DNA from: DATGMB01 sp035293845
Lineage (GTDB): Bacteria > Acidobacteriota > Terriglobia > Bryobacterales > Bryobacteraceae
Reading direction: 5' to 3'
Assembly (NCBI GenBank): GCA_035293845.1
Contig: DATGMB010000164.1
Location: 1 to 34,607 of the forward strand
DNA: 34,607 nt
The notes beneath the pieces are model-generated. The model saw only the letters and a list, made by a program, of their open reading frames with translations. It did not search any database and had not been told where the DNA came from. Both the position numbers and the translations under genes were made by a program. Position 1 is the stretch's first letter; each line of letters begins with the position of its first letter. Below, one piece after another: positions 27,243-34,607 of the stretch.

Positions 27243-28004
27243 ATGCTCACCGCCCTGACGCGCGCCCCAAGCCCCTCCATTTCTGCGTGTGAGCTCACAT
27301 TTCTCGCGCGCCAGCCCATTGACTTCGCCCACGCCGCTGCCCAGCACCGCGCCTACGAGGACTGCCTCCGCTCGCTCGGTCTGCGCGTGATTTCGCTACC
27401 CGCGCTCCCCGATCTCCCCGATTCCGTCTTCGTCGAAGATCCCGCCGTCGTCCTCGATGAAATCGCCATCCTCACCCGCCCCGGCGCCGCCTCCCGCCGC
27501 CCCGAGGTCGAATGCCTCGCACCCGCGCTCGCGCCGTTCCGCCCCCTCCGCCGGATCGAGCCGCCCGCGACCCTCGAAGGCGGCGACATCCTCCGCGCCG
27601 GCCGGACCCTCTTCGCCGGCCTCTCGACCCGAACCAACGCGGAAGGCATCGCCCAGCTCGCCGCGATCGCCGAACCCCACGGCTATACCGTAATCCCCGT
27701 CGAGGTCCGCGGCTGCCTGCACCTCAAGAGCGCCGCCTGCTACCTGGGCCGCGATACCATCCTCGCCAACCGCGCCTGGATCGACGCCGCCCCGCTCTCC
27801 GGTCACCGCATCCTCGACGTCCGCGAGGACTGGGCCGCCGACGTTCTCGCCACCGGTGACACCATCGTGATCCCCGCCAACTTCCCGGCGACCGCCGCCC
27901 TCCTCGAAACCGAAGGCTTCCGCCCGCTGCCCATCGATGTCTCCGAGCTTCAAAAAGCCGAAGCCGGCGTCACCTGCATGAGCCTGATCTTCACCGCATC
28001 CTGA
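27243..28004 (+). CDS. DDAH-like amidinohydrolase (dimethylargininase family)
   Basis: The product has 253 residues, near the 254 of the Pseudomonas dimethylarginine dimethylaminohydrolase. The amidinotransferase-superfamily catalytic set is visible as E112 ('TLEGGDIL'), H160 ('GCLHLKSA') and C245 ('GVTCMSLIF'), matching the family order Glu-His-Cys. DDAH converts dimethylarginine to citrulline and dimethylamine; related citrullinases and arginine deiminases share the fold, so the exact substrate is inferred. ATG 27243 has AGGA at 27229-27232, 10 bases upstream. Its stop overlaps the next gene (TGATG), forming a three-gene unit. Confidence 0.88.
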   Translation: MLTALTRAPSPSISACELTFLARQPIDFAHAAAQHRAYEDCLRSLGLRVISLPALPDLPDSVFVEDPAVVLDEIAILTRPGAASRRPEVECLAPALAPFRPLRRIEPPATLEGGDILRAGRTLFAGLSTRTNAEGIAQLAAIAEPHGYTVIPVEVRGCLHLKSAACYLGRDTILANRAWIDAAPLSGHRILDVREDWAADVLATGDTIVIPANFPATAALLETEGFRPLPIDVSELQKAEAGVTCMSLIFTAS

Positions 28005-28483
28005 TGTATACTCGCTGCGTGCGCGCGCGTCCGCCCGATCCGCAATATCTCAAGCTGCTCCTGCCTTACAGCGCAGCCATTCAGGAACTCGCCCTGGCGG
28101 CGCGAGAGTTCATCCTCGAAGAGGCTCCGGAAGCCAGCGAGTTCGTCTACGAGGTCTACACCATCGCCAACCATTTTTCGTTCACGGACCGGCCCGGCGA
28201 TGCCTTCGTCTTCACCACTACGTATGCCAACTGGGTGAACCTCGGCTTCAACTTCGGCGCGCACCTGCCCGATCCGAACGGCCTGCTGCGCGGCGAAGGC
28301 AAACGGATCCGGCACATCCGCCTCGGGACTCCGGCGGATCTCAAAACCCCCGGCATTCGCGGCCTCGTCCGGGCCGCCGTCGCACAGGCGGACCGCCCCG
28401 AAGGCAAACCCTTGGCCCCTCGCACCGTCGTGCGCCTCGCTGAACGAACCAGGAAGCGCCGGGCCGTGCGAAGCGATCTATGA
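28004..28483 (+). CDS. DUF1801-family protein
   Basis: The product has 159 residues. The pattern 'REFILEEAPEASEFVYEVYTIANHFSFTD' followed by 'FTTTYANWVNLGFNFGAHLPDP' and 'GTPADLKTPGIRGLVRAAVAQA' matches DUF1801 (YdhG-like) proteins, small alpha/beta domains without a proven activity. ATG 28004 overlaps the DDAH stop and its own stop overlaps the methyltransferase start (ATGA at 28480-28483), so translation of all three is coupled. The basic tail (about 140-159, Arg/Lys-rich) could contact nucleic acid, which is inference only. Confidence 0.8.
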   Translation: MYTRCVRARPPDPQYLKLLLPYSAAIQELALAAREFILEEAPEASEFVYEVYTIANHFSFTDRPGDAFVFTTTYANWVNLGFNFGAHLPDPNGLLRGEGKRIRHIRLGTPADLKTPGIRGLVRAAVAQADRPEGKPLAPRTVVRLAERTRKRRAVRSDL

Positions 28484-29169
28484 AGAGCGATCACTCAGTC
28501 TCCTCTCACCTCCGCCTGGACACTGCGGAGTACGACCGCGCCATCCGCCGCCTCATCCCGTTCTATGACGAGAGCCGCGGCGTGCAGCTCGATCTGCTGG
28601 CCGTCGCGCAGATCCCGCCGATGGCTCGCGTAATCGATTTGGGCGGCGGCACGGGTTCGCTCGCCGGGGCGATCCTCGAATGTTTCCCGCAGGCTTCGGT
28701 GCTCGTGCGCGATATCGATCCCGAGATGCTCTCGGTCGCGCAGGCCCGGCTCGGCCGCTTCGCCGGCCGCGTGGAGATGGAACTCGGCTCCTTTGCCGAT
28801 CCCCTGCCGCCATGCCACGCCGTCCTGGCCGCTTTTGCCCTGCATCACATTCCGACTCTGCCGGAAAAGTCGGAGGTGTACCGCCGCATCCGGGACGCGC
28901 TCCTGCCCGGCGGTGTTTTCTTGAACTGCGATGCCGTAAGCGGCCCGTTCTGGCCATCGCTACGGGATGACTGGGCGCGGTTCATGGCGGGACAAGGCTT
29001 CTCGCTGGAGCAGGCCTATCAGAACCTCGCTGACTGGTCCACCGAGGACACCTACTTTTCCGCCGCCGAGGAACTCCGGGCGATGGAGCAAGCCGGCCTC
29101 GAAGACCCGGACTGCTTCTGGCGCCGAGGCCCGATCGCCGTCCTCGGCGCCCGTCGATCGTGCCGGTGA
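28480..29169 (+). CDS. Class I SAM-dependent methyltransferase
   Basis: The protein has 229 residues with a Rossmann methyltransferase core: motif I 'VIDLGGGTGSLAGAIL' (about 51-66), the acidic 'RDIDPEML' at the end of strand 2, and 'ALHHIPTLPEKSEVYRRIRDALLPGGVFLNCD' (motif IV to VI). The C-terminal 60 residues are predominantly helical and resemble a lid that selects the substrate. The acceptor cannot be told; small-molecule methylation is the usual role of this subfamily. It is translationally coupled to the DUF1801 gene and, through it, to the DDAH gene. Confidence 0.87.
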   Translation: MKSDHSVSSHLRLDTAEYDRAIRRLIPFYDESRGVQLDLLAVAQIPPMARVIDLGGGTGSLAGAILECFPQASVLVRDIDPEMLSVAQARLGRFAGRVEMELGSFADPLPPCHAVLAAFALHHIPTLPEKSEVYRRIRDALLPGGVFLNCDAVSGPFWPSLRDDWARFMAGQGFSLEQAYQNLADWSTEDTYFSAAEELRAMEQAGLEDPDCFWRRGPIAVLGARRSCR

Positions 29170-29244
29170 ATACCCGGCAACGCGGCCGGATTCTCTACCC
29201 GGTCACGCCCAGGGAGGCCTCGTGGTCCCGCGAGCGCAGCGGGC

Positions 29245-31978
29245 TTACTCCTCCCTGAGCGCGCTCGCCGGGTCCACGAGCGCCGCCCGGCGCGCCGGCG
29301 CCACCGCGGCCGCCAGCGCTGACGCCACCAGCGTCCCGATCGCCGCCGCCATCACTCCCGGATCGCCCGGTTGCAGCCCGTATAGAAATGACCGCGCCAG
29401 CTTCGCCATCGCGAGCGCCGCCGGCGCCCCGAGCGCCAGCCCCGCCGCCCCCAGCGCCAGCACCTCACGCAGCACCATGCAGACAACCCGCCCGCGCCGC
29501 GCGCCCAGCGCCATGCGGATGCTCGATCTCCCCCGTCCGCCTCGCCACGCGATACGCCACCGTCCCGTAAAGTCCCACGCACGCGATCGCCAGCGCCAGC
29601 AGCGCAAACGCCGCACACAGCCGCGCAAACGTGATCGACTGCCGGATGGTCCCGTCGATGCGCGCCGTCTGCGTCCGTACATCCGCCACCGGCAGCCCCG
29701 GATCGGCCCGCCGCACGATCTCCCGCGCCTCCCGCTCGTACGCCAGCGGATTCCCCGCCGTGCGCAGTTCGTAATACATCGCTTCCACCGGCCCGAACGC
29801 GGCTTGTCCGTATGGCAGGTAGACGACCGGGCCGGCCTCGTCCCGCAGGCTGCCGTACCTGGCGTTCGCTGCCACCCCTACAATCTCGATCTCGCACCGC
29901 TCGCATTCCGAAAACCGCAAGTGTTCTCCCACGGGATTCCGCTGTCCGAAATGCTCGCGCGCGAAGCCGTCGCTCACGACGGCTGTGTACGGCGCCCCCG
30001 CGCGGTCGCGGTCTTCGATTCCCCTGCCCAGCAGGATCGGAATCTGCATCGTGCGGAAGAAATCCGGGCCCACCGTCTGGATCAGCGTGGCCTTCGCCTC
30101 CTCCTTCCCGGTGCTGACCATCGTCATCGCCTGTCCGCTCCCGATCATCGGCAGCACCGAAAGGCTCGCCGCCTGTACTCCGGGGAGCTCCGCCAGCCGC
30201 CGCCGCAATTCCTCGTAAAATGCCGTCATCTCCGCGCCCTTGTGCCCGGTCTGCGCCGGGTTGAGGTGGAACGTCAGCACGTGCTCCCGGTCGAATCCCA
30301 GTCTCACCGACTCCAGATTCCCCAGCGTCCGCACCATCAGCCCCGCCAGCACCAGCACCAGCAGCGCGATCCCCATCTGCGCCACCATCAGCGCCCGCCC
30401 CAACCCAAACCGCGAATGCCCGGCCGCCCCGCCGGTCCGCGATTGTTTCAGCGCCGTCACCAGGTCCACCCGCGTCGCTTCCAGCGCCGGCGCCAGCCCG
30501 AAAAATACACCCGTCACCACCGCCAGCGCCGCAGCCGCCGCCAGCACGTGCCAGTTCAATGCCGCGTGCAGCGTGAAACCCTCGCGTCCGTCCGCCAACA
30601 GCGCGGTGATGGAGCGCATCCCCCATATCGCCAATCCGATTCCCGCCGCGCTGCCTGCCAGGGCCAGCAGCACGCTTTCGGTCAGCAACTGACGGATCAC
30701 GCGCCGCCGCCCCGCCCCCACGCTCAGCCGGATCGCCATCTCCCGCCGCCGCGCCGCCGCCCGCGCCAGCAGCAGGTTCGCGATATTCGCGCACGCCAGC
30801 ACCAGTATCAGCCCCGTCACGCCGAGCAGCAGCGCGAGCGGCTTGCGGTACTCGCGCCGCAGCCCGTCCAGACCGCCAGCGCCCGGCTCCACCAGCAGCG
30901 TAGGTAGATTCGCGCGGTTGCGCCGTGTGTTGACCGTGCGCATCCATTCTGAGAATGGCCCGGAAAGCACGGCTTGCGCCTGCGCCGGGGTGCCTCCGGG
31001 CCGCAGGCGCGCCATGACATTGAGCCATTCCACGTTCGGATCTGCGTACCGCCCCGCCGGCGGACTGTAGGAGTTCTGCGCATCGAGCAGCAGGTTCGCG
31101 TGCATTGGCACGTACAGTTCCGGCGCGGCGGCCGGGTCGGCCCCGAAAAACTCCGCGGGCGCCACCCCCACCACCGTGAATACAATCCCGTCGATGCGGA
31201 TCTGCCGCCCGACCACGGTCGCCACGCCGCCCAACCGCGCGTTCGCGAACCCGAATCCCGCCACCACAACCGGCGCCGCCCCCGCCCGGTCATCCGCCTC
31301 TTCCAGCAGCCGCCCCGACGCGGCCCGAATCCCGAGGCCATGAAAGTACTCGCCCGAGACGTATTCACCATCCGCAATGCGCGCATCGCCGCCGATCGAC
31401 ACGTTGAGCCCGCCCGCGCTCTGGTAGCAGAACACGGACGCGAACACACCGCTGTTCCGGAACAGCTCGAACGCCGGATAGGCAAAGGTGGCATTCGTGA
31501 ATCCCCCGCCTGCCGTCTTGAAGCTGCCGTCGTGATACTCCATCCCGTGCACCTCGGACTGCCGCATGTGCATGCGCAGCAGCACCAGCGACTCCGGATC
31601 GGCCGCCGGCAGCCGCCGCAGCAGGATCGCATCCAGGAAACTGAAGATCGCCGTATTCGCCCCGATCCCCAGCGCGAGTGAAACCAGCGCGAGCGCCGTG
31701 AACGTCCGGCTGGCACGCATCGCCCGCATCGCGTACCGAACATCCTGCGCCAGCTCTTCCGTCCACCGCCAGCCCCACGCCGCGCGCGTATCCTCCGCCA
31801 CCAGCCCGGAATTGCCGAAGTCCCGCCGCGCCGCGTTCCGAGCCTCCGCCACGCCCAGCCCCCGCTCCGCGAGTTCCTCCGCTTCCTCCTCCAGATGGAA
31901 CGCGAGTTCTTCCCGCAGCTCCGCTTCCTTCCTCCGCCGCGCCAGCAGCCAGTTCAACTTCCTGATGAATGCCCTCAT
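29245..31978 (-). pseudogene. FtsX/MacB-like 'duplicated orphan permease' with one-base frameshift
   Basis: Reading from ATG 31978, the frame runs through a permease-prefix domain (charged helices, 1-55), a MacB-type periplasmic core domain, and two sets of FtsX helices, then breaks at 29521-29527. There the minus strand reads ATCGAGC where the family motif 'TGEIGIRMALGA' predicts ATCGGC; removing one base (29523) restores 'IRMALGARRGRVV' and a frame ending at TAA 29245 (910 residues in all, the normal length). So the gene is a recent pseudogene, uses a frameshift, or contains a sequencing error. It overlaps the padR stop (ATGA at 31975-31978). Such permeases, common in Acidobacteria, lack a partner ATPase gene; their substrate is unknown. 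Confidence 0.85.
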
Positions 31979-32325
31979 GCTGTTCCCTCCGGATTCGGAT
32001 TCAGCACCAGCCCCATCGCCCGCGCGAATGCTTCCCACCTCGATTGCTCTTCCACCAGTTGCCGCCGCCCCGCCGCCGTGAGCTGGTAATACCGCGCCCG
32101 CTTCCCCTTCTCCGAGAGCTCCCACGAAGCCGCAATCCACCCCTTCGCTTCCAGCCGGTGCAGCGCCGGATAAAGCGACCCCGTCTCCACCTGCAACAGG
32201 TCCTGCGACGTCCGCTGGATATGCTTCGCAATGGCGTGCCCGTGGCTCCGCCCCAGAGCCAGCGTGCGCAAAATGAGCAGGTCGAGGGTCCCCTGAAGAA
32301 GATCGACGCGGGAAAGTTTCGACAT
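31975..32325 (-). CDS. PadR-family transcriptional regulator
   Basis: The protein has 116 residues. 'LLQGTLDLLILRTLALGRSHGHAIAKHI', 'LQVETGSLYPALHRLEAKGWI' and 'KRARYYQLTAAGRRQL' are the winged-helix hallmarks of PadR; the C-terminal helix (about 85-105) is the dimerisation arm. Short PadR proteins of this kind precede duplicated orphan permeases in Acidobacteria and probably repress them. Start ATG 32325 has no Shine-Dalgarno sequence; the predicted transcript start is only about 3 bases upstream. It overlaps the permease gene by ATGA. Confidence 0.93.
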   Translation of the reverse strand: MSKLSRVDLLQGTLDLLILRTLALGRSHGHAIAKHIQRTSQDLLQVETGSLYPALHRLEAKGWIAASWELSEKGKRARYYQLTAAGRRQLVEEQSRWEAFARAMGLVLNPNPEGTA

Positions 32326-32327
32326 TC

Positions 32328-32365
32328 TGTAGGCAGTCTACTCTGTATTGAGTAGCTTGTCTACA
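32328..32365. promoter_or_regulatory. 38-bp double palindrome containing the padR promoter
   Basis: TGTAG-N5-CTACTC-N6-GAGTAG-N5-CTACA is perfectly symmetric in all arms. On the minus strand it contains TAGACA (32358-32363) as -35, a 17-base spacer and TAGACT (32335-32340) as -10, so a dimeric regulator bound here would cover the whole promoter. Its end is 3 bases from the padR start codon. The simplest reading is autorepression by PadR. Confidence 0.7.
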
Positions 32366-32409
32366 CAAATCTTTGGCGGCAAGCCTTTTTACCCACGCGC
32401 GACTGCGCT

Positions 32410-32437
32410 AAAATCCCGCCGCCGTGCAGGACGGCGG
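32410..32437 (-). terminator. Intrinsic terminator-like hairpin of the CXXCH protein gene
   Basis: On the minus strand, CCGCCGT, a 5-base loop and ACGGCGG (32419-32437) form a perfect 7-bp stem, followed by CGGG and ATTTT (32410-32414). It lies 20 bases past the stop of the gene ending at 32458 and before the padR promoter. The T-tract is short, so termination may be partial. Confidence 0.55.
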
Positions 32438-32457
32438 GAGGCTGCGATCGTCGGCGA

Positions 32458-33807
32458 CTACTGAACCGGGACAAAAACGGTCTGCGACACGGATGGCCCG
32501 CTCAGCAAAGTCACCTGGAGCGGCTGGTCTCCGGCGCTCAGTCCTTGCGGCACCACCGCATTGATCTGGTAAACCCCGGGACTGACGATCCCGCAGAATT
32601 GCAGTTGAGCCGCCTGTCCGCCGATCGTTACCTGGGCGAGTGGCTTGGTAATATCCGGACCCGTGTGAGCCAGCGGATACGCGACACTGGCGGACATTTC
32701 CGGATTCAGCGGCGTGGTCGTAGGGCCAAATCCCGTACCGTAAATGAGGATCGTGTCACCTGCTTTCGCCGGGCGCGACTGCGCGGAACTTCCAAGCAAT
32801 CCGGCCGGCGCGAGATATTCAAAAGTCGTCGGGCTATCGAGAACAACGGCCGCTGCGTACTTCCCTTGGCCCTCAGGAAAAGTAAAGAGGCCCGGAGATG
32901 CGGTTGCCAAAGTTAAGGCCGCCGGTGCGGAGGAGCCGTTAGAATTCGAGACTACGACGTTCACGCTGCCGAGGGTGCTCGTCGCCGGCACCAAAGCATT
33001 GATTTGAGTCTGATTCACGAAGCTGATCGGTGCAGGTTTCCCGTCAATCGCCACGGTAACGCCGCCGAGGGTCGTCGGAAACACGTTCGTGATGATGGCG
33101 TTGTCCCAGGTCGTCGCGGACGAAGCGAAGTTGGAGCCCGTGATCGTGATCCACGATCCCGCCTCACCAGTATTCGCGCCGCTGGCGGCGTTGACGATGC
33201 TGGTGATTTGAGGAAGCCCGCTAACGGAAGTCGAGGCCGGTGTCAGGACGTAATCCGCCGCATAGATATGGTCGCCCAATCGCGTGTTGTCGCCATTTGC
33301 GGCATTCGCAGACACATAGATATGGACATTACCGGCGCCGGCAGCCGGGGGTGTCCACTGAACGGAAATCGTGTTCGACAAAGACGGCTGACTGTGTTCC
33401 AGCCACTGGATTCCGTTACCGCCGCAGCCGGTATCCGGCTCGATCGCATTGTTGGAACACACCACCTTTTGATTCGCACCTGCTACAAACTTTCCGGCCT
33501 GTTGCGTGCTGGGGCCGCTTTCCAGTCGAGCGGTCATTTCGAAACCGTAGATTGCCGCTATGGCATCGTTGATCACGACGTTAATGGTCTGAGTCTGGCC
33601 GGGCGTATAAGTCAGGCCGTTCGGAAAAACGAGCCGGACGCTCCCGCCGCCGCCGTTCAATGGCGTCCCTGCGTGGCACAGTGTACAGGAAACACCGGGC
33701 CGGTCAGCGGGAGCAATCGTCACGCCGCTCGGCGGACCAAACGGAAAGCCCCAGGCCGTCAATGTCCCAATCGCTCCCAGTAGCATTACTCGGACGTTCG
33801 TCTGCAT
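32458..33807 (-). CDS. Secreted CXXCH (choice-of-anchor V-like) protein with Solibacter-type C-terminal domain
   Basis: The product has 449 residues. A signal peptide (about 1-20) is followed by 'APADRPGVSCTLCHAG', in which C41-x2-C44-H45 is the CXXCH pattern that marks this domain family; the next part ('YTPGQTQTINVVINDAIAAIYGFEMTARLESG') is the matching beta-sandwich. In haem proteins CXXCH binds haem c, but this family is not known to me to do so. From about 220 there is the Ig-like module ('ITSIVNAASGANTGEAGSWITITGSNF') typical of Solibacter proteins, also found in the protein at 16426-18444. ATG 33807 has AGGAGA 7 bases upstream; a longer in-frame start at 33906 does not. Confidence 0.85.
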   Translation of the reverse strand: MQTNVRVMLLGAIGTLTAWGFPFGPPSGVTIAPADRPGVSCTLCHAGTPLNGGGGSVRLVFPNGLTYTPGQTQTINVVINDAIAAIYGFEMTARLESGPSTQQAGKFVAGANQKVVCSNNAIEPDTGCGGNGIQWLEHSQPSLSNTISVQWTPPAAGAGNVHIYVSANAANGDNTRLGDHIYAADYVLTPASTSVSGLPQITSIVNAASGANTGEAGSWITITGSNFASSATTWDNAIITNVFPTTLGGVTVAIDGKPAPISFVNQTQINALVPATSTLGSVNVVVSNSNGSSAPAALTLATASPGLFTFPEGQGKYAAAVVLDSPTTFEYLAPAGLLGSSAQSRPAKAGDTILIYGTGFGPTTTPLNPEMSASVAYPLAHTGPDITKPLAQVTIGGQAAQLQFCGIVSPGVYQINAVVPQGLSAGDQPLQVTLLSGPSVSQTVFVPVQ

Positions 33808-33823
33808 CGAAAGTTCTCCTGTG

Positions 33824-33840
33824 CCCCAGGTAGACTGGGG
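33824..33840 (-). promoter_or_regulatory. Leader hairpin upstream of the CXXCH protein gene
   Basis: CCCCAG-N5-CTGGGG forms a 6-bp perfect stem on the transcript, ending 3 bases before the AGGAGA ribosome site (33815-33820 on the plus strand as TCTCCT). It could modulate ribosome access; no riboswitch class was recognised. Confidence 0.4.
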
Positions 33841-33896
33841 GCCGTGGCTGCGAATCAGATTTCTACGGAAAGGCCGGCCCGGAACTTCTTGGCTGG

Positions 33897-33926
33897 AATT
33901 TAGCATTCGCTGCAGCGTCCTTTCAA
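33897..33926 (-). promoter_or_regulatory. Possible promoter of the CXXCH protein gene
   Basis: On the minus strand there is TTGAAA (33921-33926), an 18-base spacer containing the palindrome GCTGCAGC, and TAAATT (33897-33902). The -35 matches the consensus at 5 of 6 and the -10 at 4 of 6 positions. It would give a leader of about 80-85 bases including the hairpin at 33824-33840. Confidence 0.35.
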
Positions 33927-33951
33927 TTCAGGCGATGTAAATTATTTGTGA

Positions 33952-34305
33952 AATCGGCGCGCGTCGAAAATTCGCCACCTCCGCCGCACGCAGCGCGTTC
34001 TGCACAAGCAACTCGCCGCCTATCGGCGGGGCGATTACCGGGCCCGATTGGAAGAGATCGAAGGTTTCCGTACTGGAAAATCGGACCCGCCGCGTGATCT
34101 GTTCTTTCGTGGGTCGGCGTGCCTGAAGTTTGGCCGGCTGAAGGAGGCCGAAGAAGCGCTGCGCCGGAGTTTGGCGATCGAGCGCATACCAGAGCTGCGA
34201 ACGATCTCACGCGACCGGCTTGGGCGGGTGTTGATGGAGCAGGAGCGATGGGACAAGGCGGAAGCGCTATTCCCGCCCTCTATGATTGCGCACGCTACGA
34301 GATAA
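33952..34305 (+). pseudogene. TPR-repeat protein remnant
   Basis: The open frame after a TGA at 33949-33951 reads like the middle of a tetratricopeptide protein: 'QLAAYRRGDYRARLEEIEGF' then 'RLKEAEEALRRSLAI' and 'DRLGRVLMEQERWDKAEALF', with about 34-residue spacing. The only plausible start is TTG 34048 (85 residues), and coding-like residues precede it, so the N-terminus seems lost. Its 3' end overlaps the opposing response-regulator gene by 11 bases. A real but short TTG-started protein cannot be excluded. Confidence 0.4.
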
Positions 34306-34607
34306 TCCCCTTCCTCACCGCATAGAGAATCAACTCCGGCACCGAATGCAGGCCCAGCTTTTGCAGGATGTGCGTCCGGTGCGTCTCCACCGTGGTCACG
34401 CTCACATCGAGCAGCGCCGCGACCTCCTTGTTCGTCTTCCCCTCCGCGACTAACTGCAGAATCTCCCGCTCCCGCTCCGTCAGCAGGTCGTAGCTGTCGT
34501 CGAGCCCCCGGTCCTCCAGCTCGCGGATGTAATCCTCCTGCAGAATCCGGCTCACCTTCTTCGTCAGGAAGCTCCGCCCCTGCGCCACCGACCGGATCGC
34601 CTCGATC
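34295..34607 (-). CDS. NarL/FixJ-type response regulator, C-terminal part (partial)
   Basis: The gene continues beyond the right window edge. The visible 103 residues run from 'IEAIRSVAQGRSFL', the typical linker after a receiver domain, into a LuxR-type helix-turn-helix: 'LTEREREILQLVAEGKTNKEVAALL' and 'VTTVETHRTHILQKLGL'. The sequence before the helix-turn-helix matches the end of a receiver domain and linker, so the whole protein is probably a two-component response regulator of about 215 residues. An in-frame GTG within the window would give only the DNA-binding half and is not believed to be the start. Target and partner kinase unknown. Confidence 0.88.
   Translation of the reverse strand, partial: IEAIRSVAQGRSFLTKKVSRILQEDYIRELEDRGLDDSYDLLTEREREILQLVAEGKTNKEVAALLDVSVTTVETHRTHILQKLGLHSVPELILYAVRKGIIS

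Noticed and set aside
28967..30907. Plus-strand open frame of about 640 codons across the permease gene
   Set aside because: Composition is Arg/Gln/His/Pro-rich low complexity and it crosses the convergent gap; it is the reverse of the permease coding sequence.

Overview
The window is high-GC DNA from what looks like a member of the Acidobacteriota, probably the Bryobacterales/Solibacter group. This rests on several family traits: two secreted proteins ending in the Ig-like C-terminal module typical of Solibacter (16426-18444 and 32458-33807), a large FtsX-type 'duplicated orphan permease' paired with a PadR regulator (29245-32325), and a very long Asp-box/BNR propeller protein (8249-11623). 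No tRNA, rRNA, CRISPR array, IS element or phage gene was recognised. Most of it reads as chromosomal housekeeping and accessory metabolism.

The left part (591-5368, + strand) is the clearest functional unit: a complete, tightly overlapping hoxEFUYH operon for a bidirectional NAD(P)-linked [NiFe]-hydrogenase (group 3d type). All cluster-binding cysteines and both pairs of active-site cysteines can be seen. A small SRPBCC-fold protein precedes it. No maturation gene (hyp, hoxW) lies in the window. The operon converges, with a 4-base gap, on an ABC-2-like export cassette on the minus strand (permease, ATPase, YtrA-type GntR regulator; 5373-8169). The regulator has a near-consensus promoter that places the transcript start on its GTG start codon.

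The region 8249-16370 holds the BNR propeller protein, two small secreted/membrane proteins, a one-permease osmoprotectant (OpuC/YehZ-like) ABC importer, and a carboxyl-terminal processing protease. The region 16426-24525 holds a CHRD-domain secreted protein, SecA, an intergenic stretch rich in inverted repeats, a pair of four-helix SMR/EamA-like membrane proteins, and a signal peptidase I-mannose-1-phosphate guanylyltransferase pair. SecA, signal peptidase and the many exported proteins fit a heavily secreting cell.

The region 24661-34607 holds a beta-propeller lipoprotein, O-acetylhomoserine sulfhydrylase (metY), a divergent three-gene overlapping cassette (DDAH-like amidinohydrolase, DUF1801 protein, methyltransferase), the PadR/permease pair, in which the permease is broken by a one-base frameshift, a secreted CXXCH protein, a TPR remnant and the C-terminal part of a NarL-type response regulator that runs off the window.

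The most unusual non-coding signals are a 38-bp double palindrome that contains the padR promoter, an apparently leaderless gntR, a dispersed 28-base element made of three 8-base units and found between two convergent gene pairs, and the multi-hairpin region upstream of secA. I did not find a clearly novel multi-gene system. The operon of DDAH, DUF1801 protein and methyltransferase is the least explained gene group.
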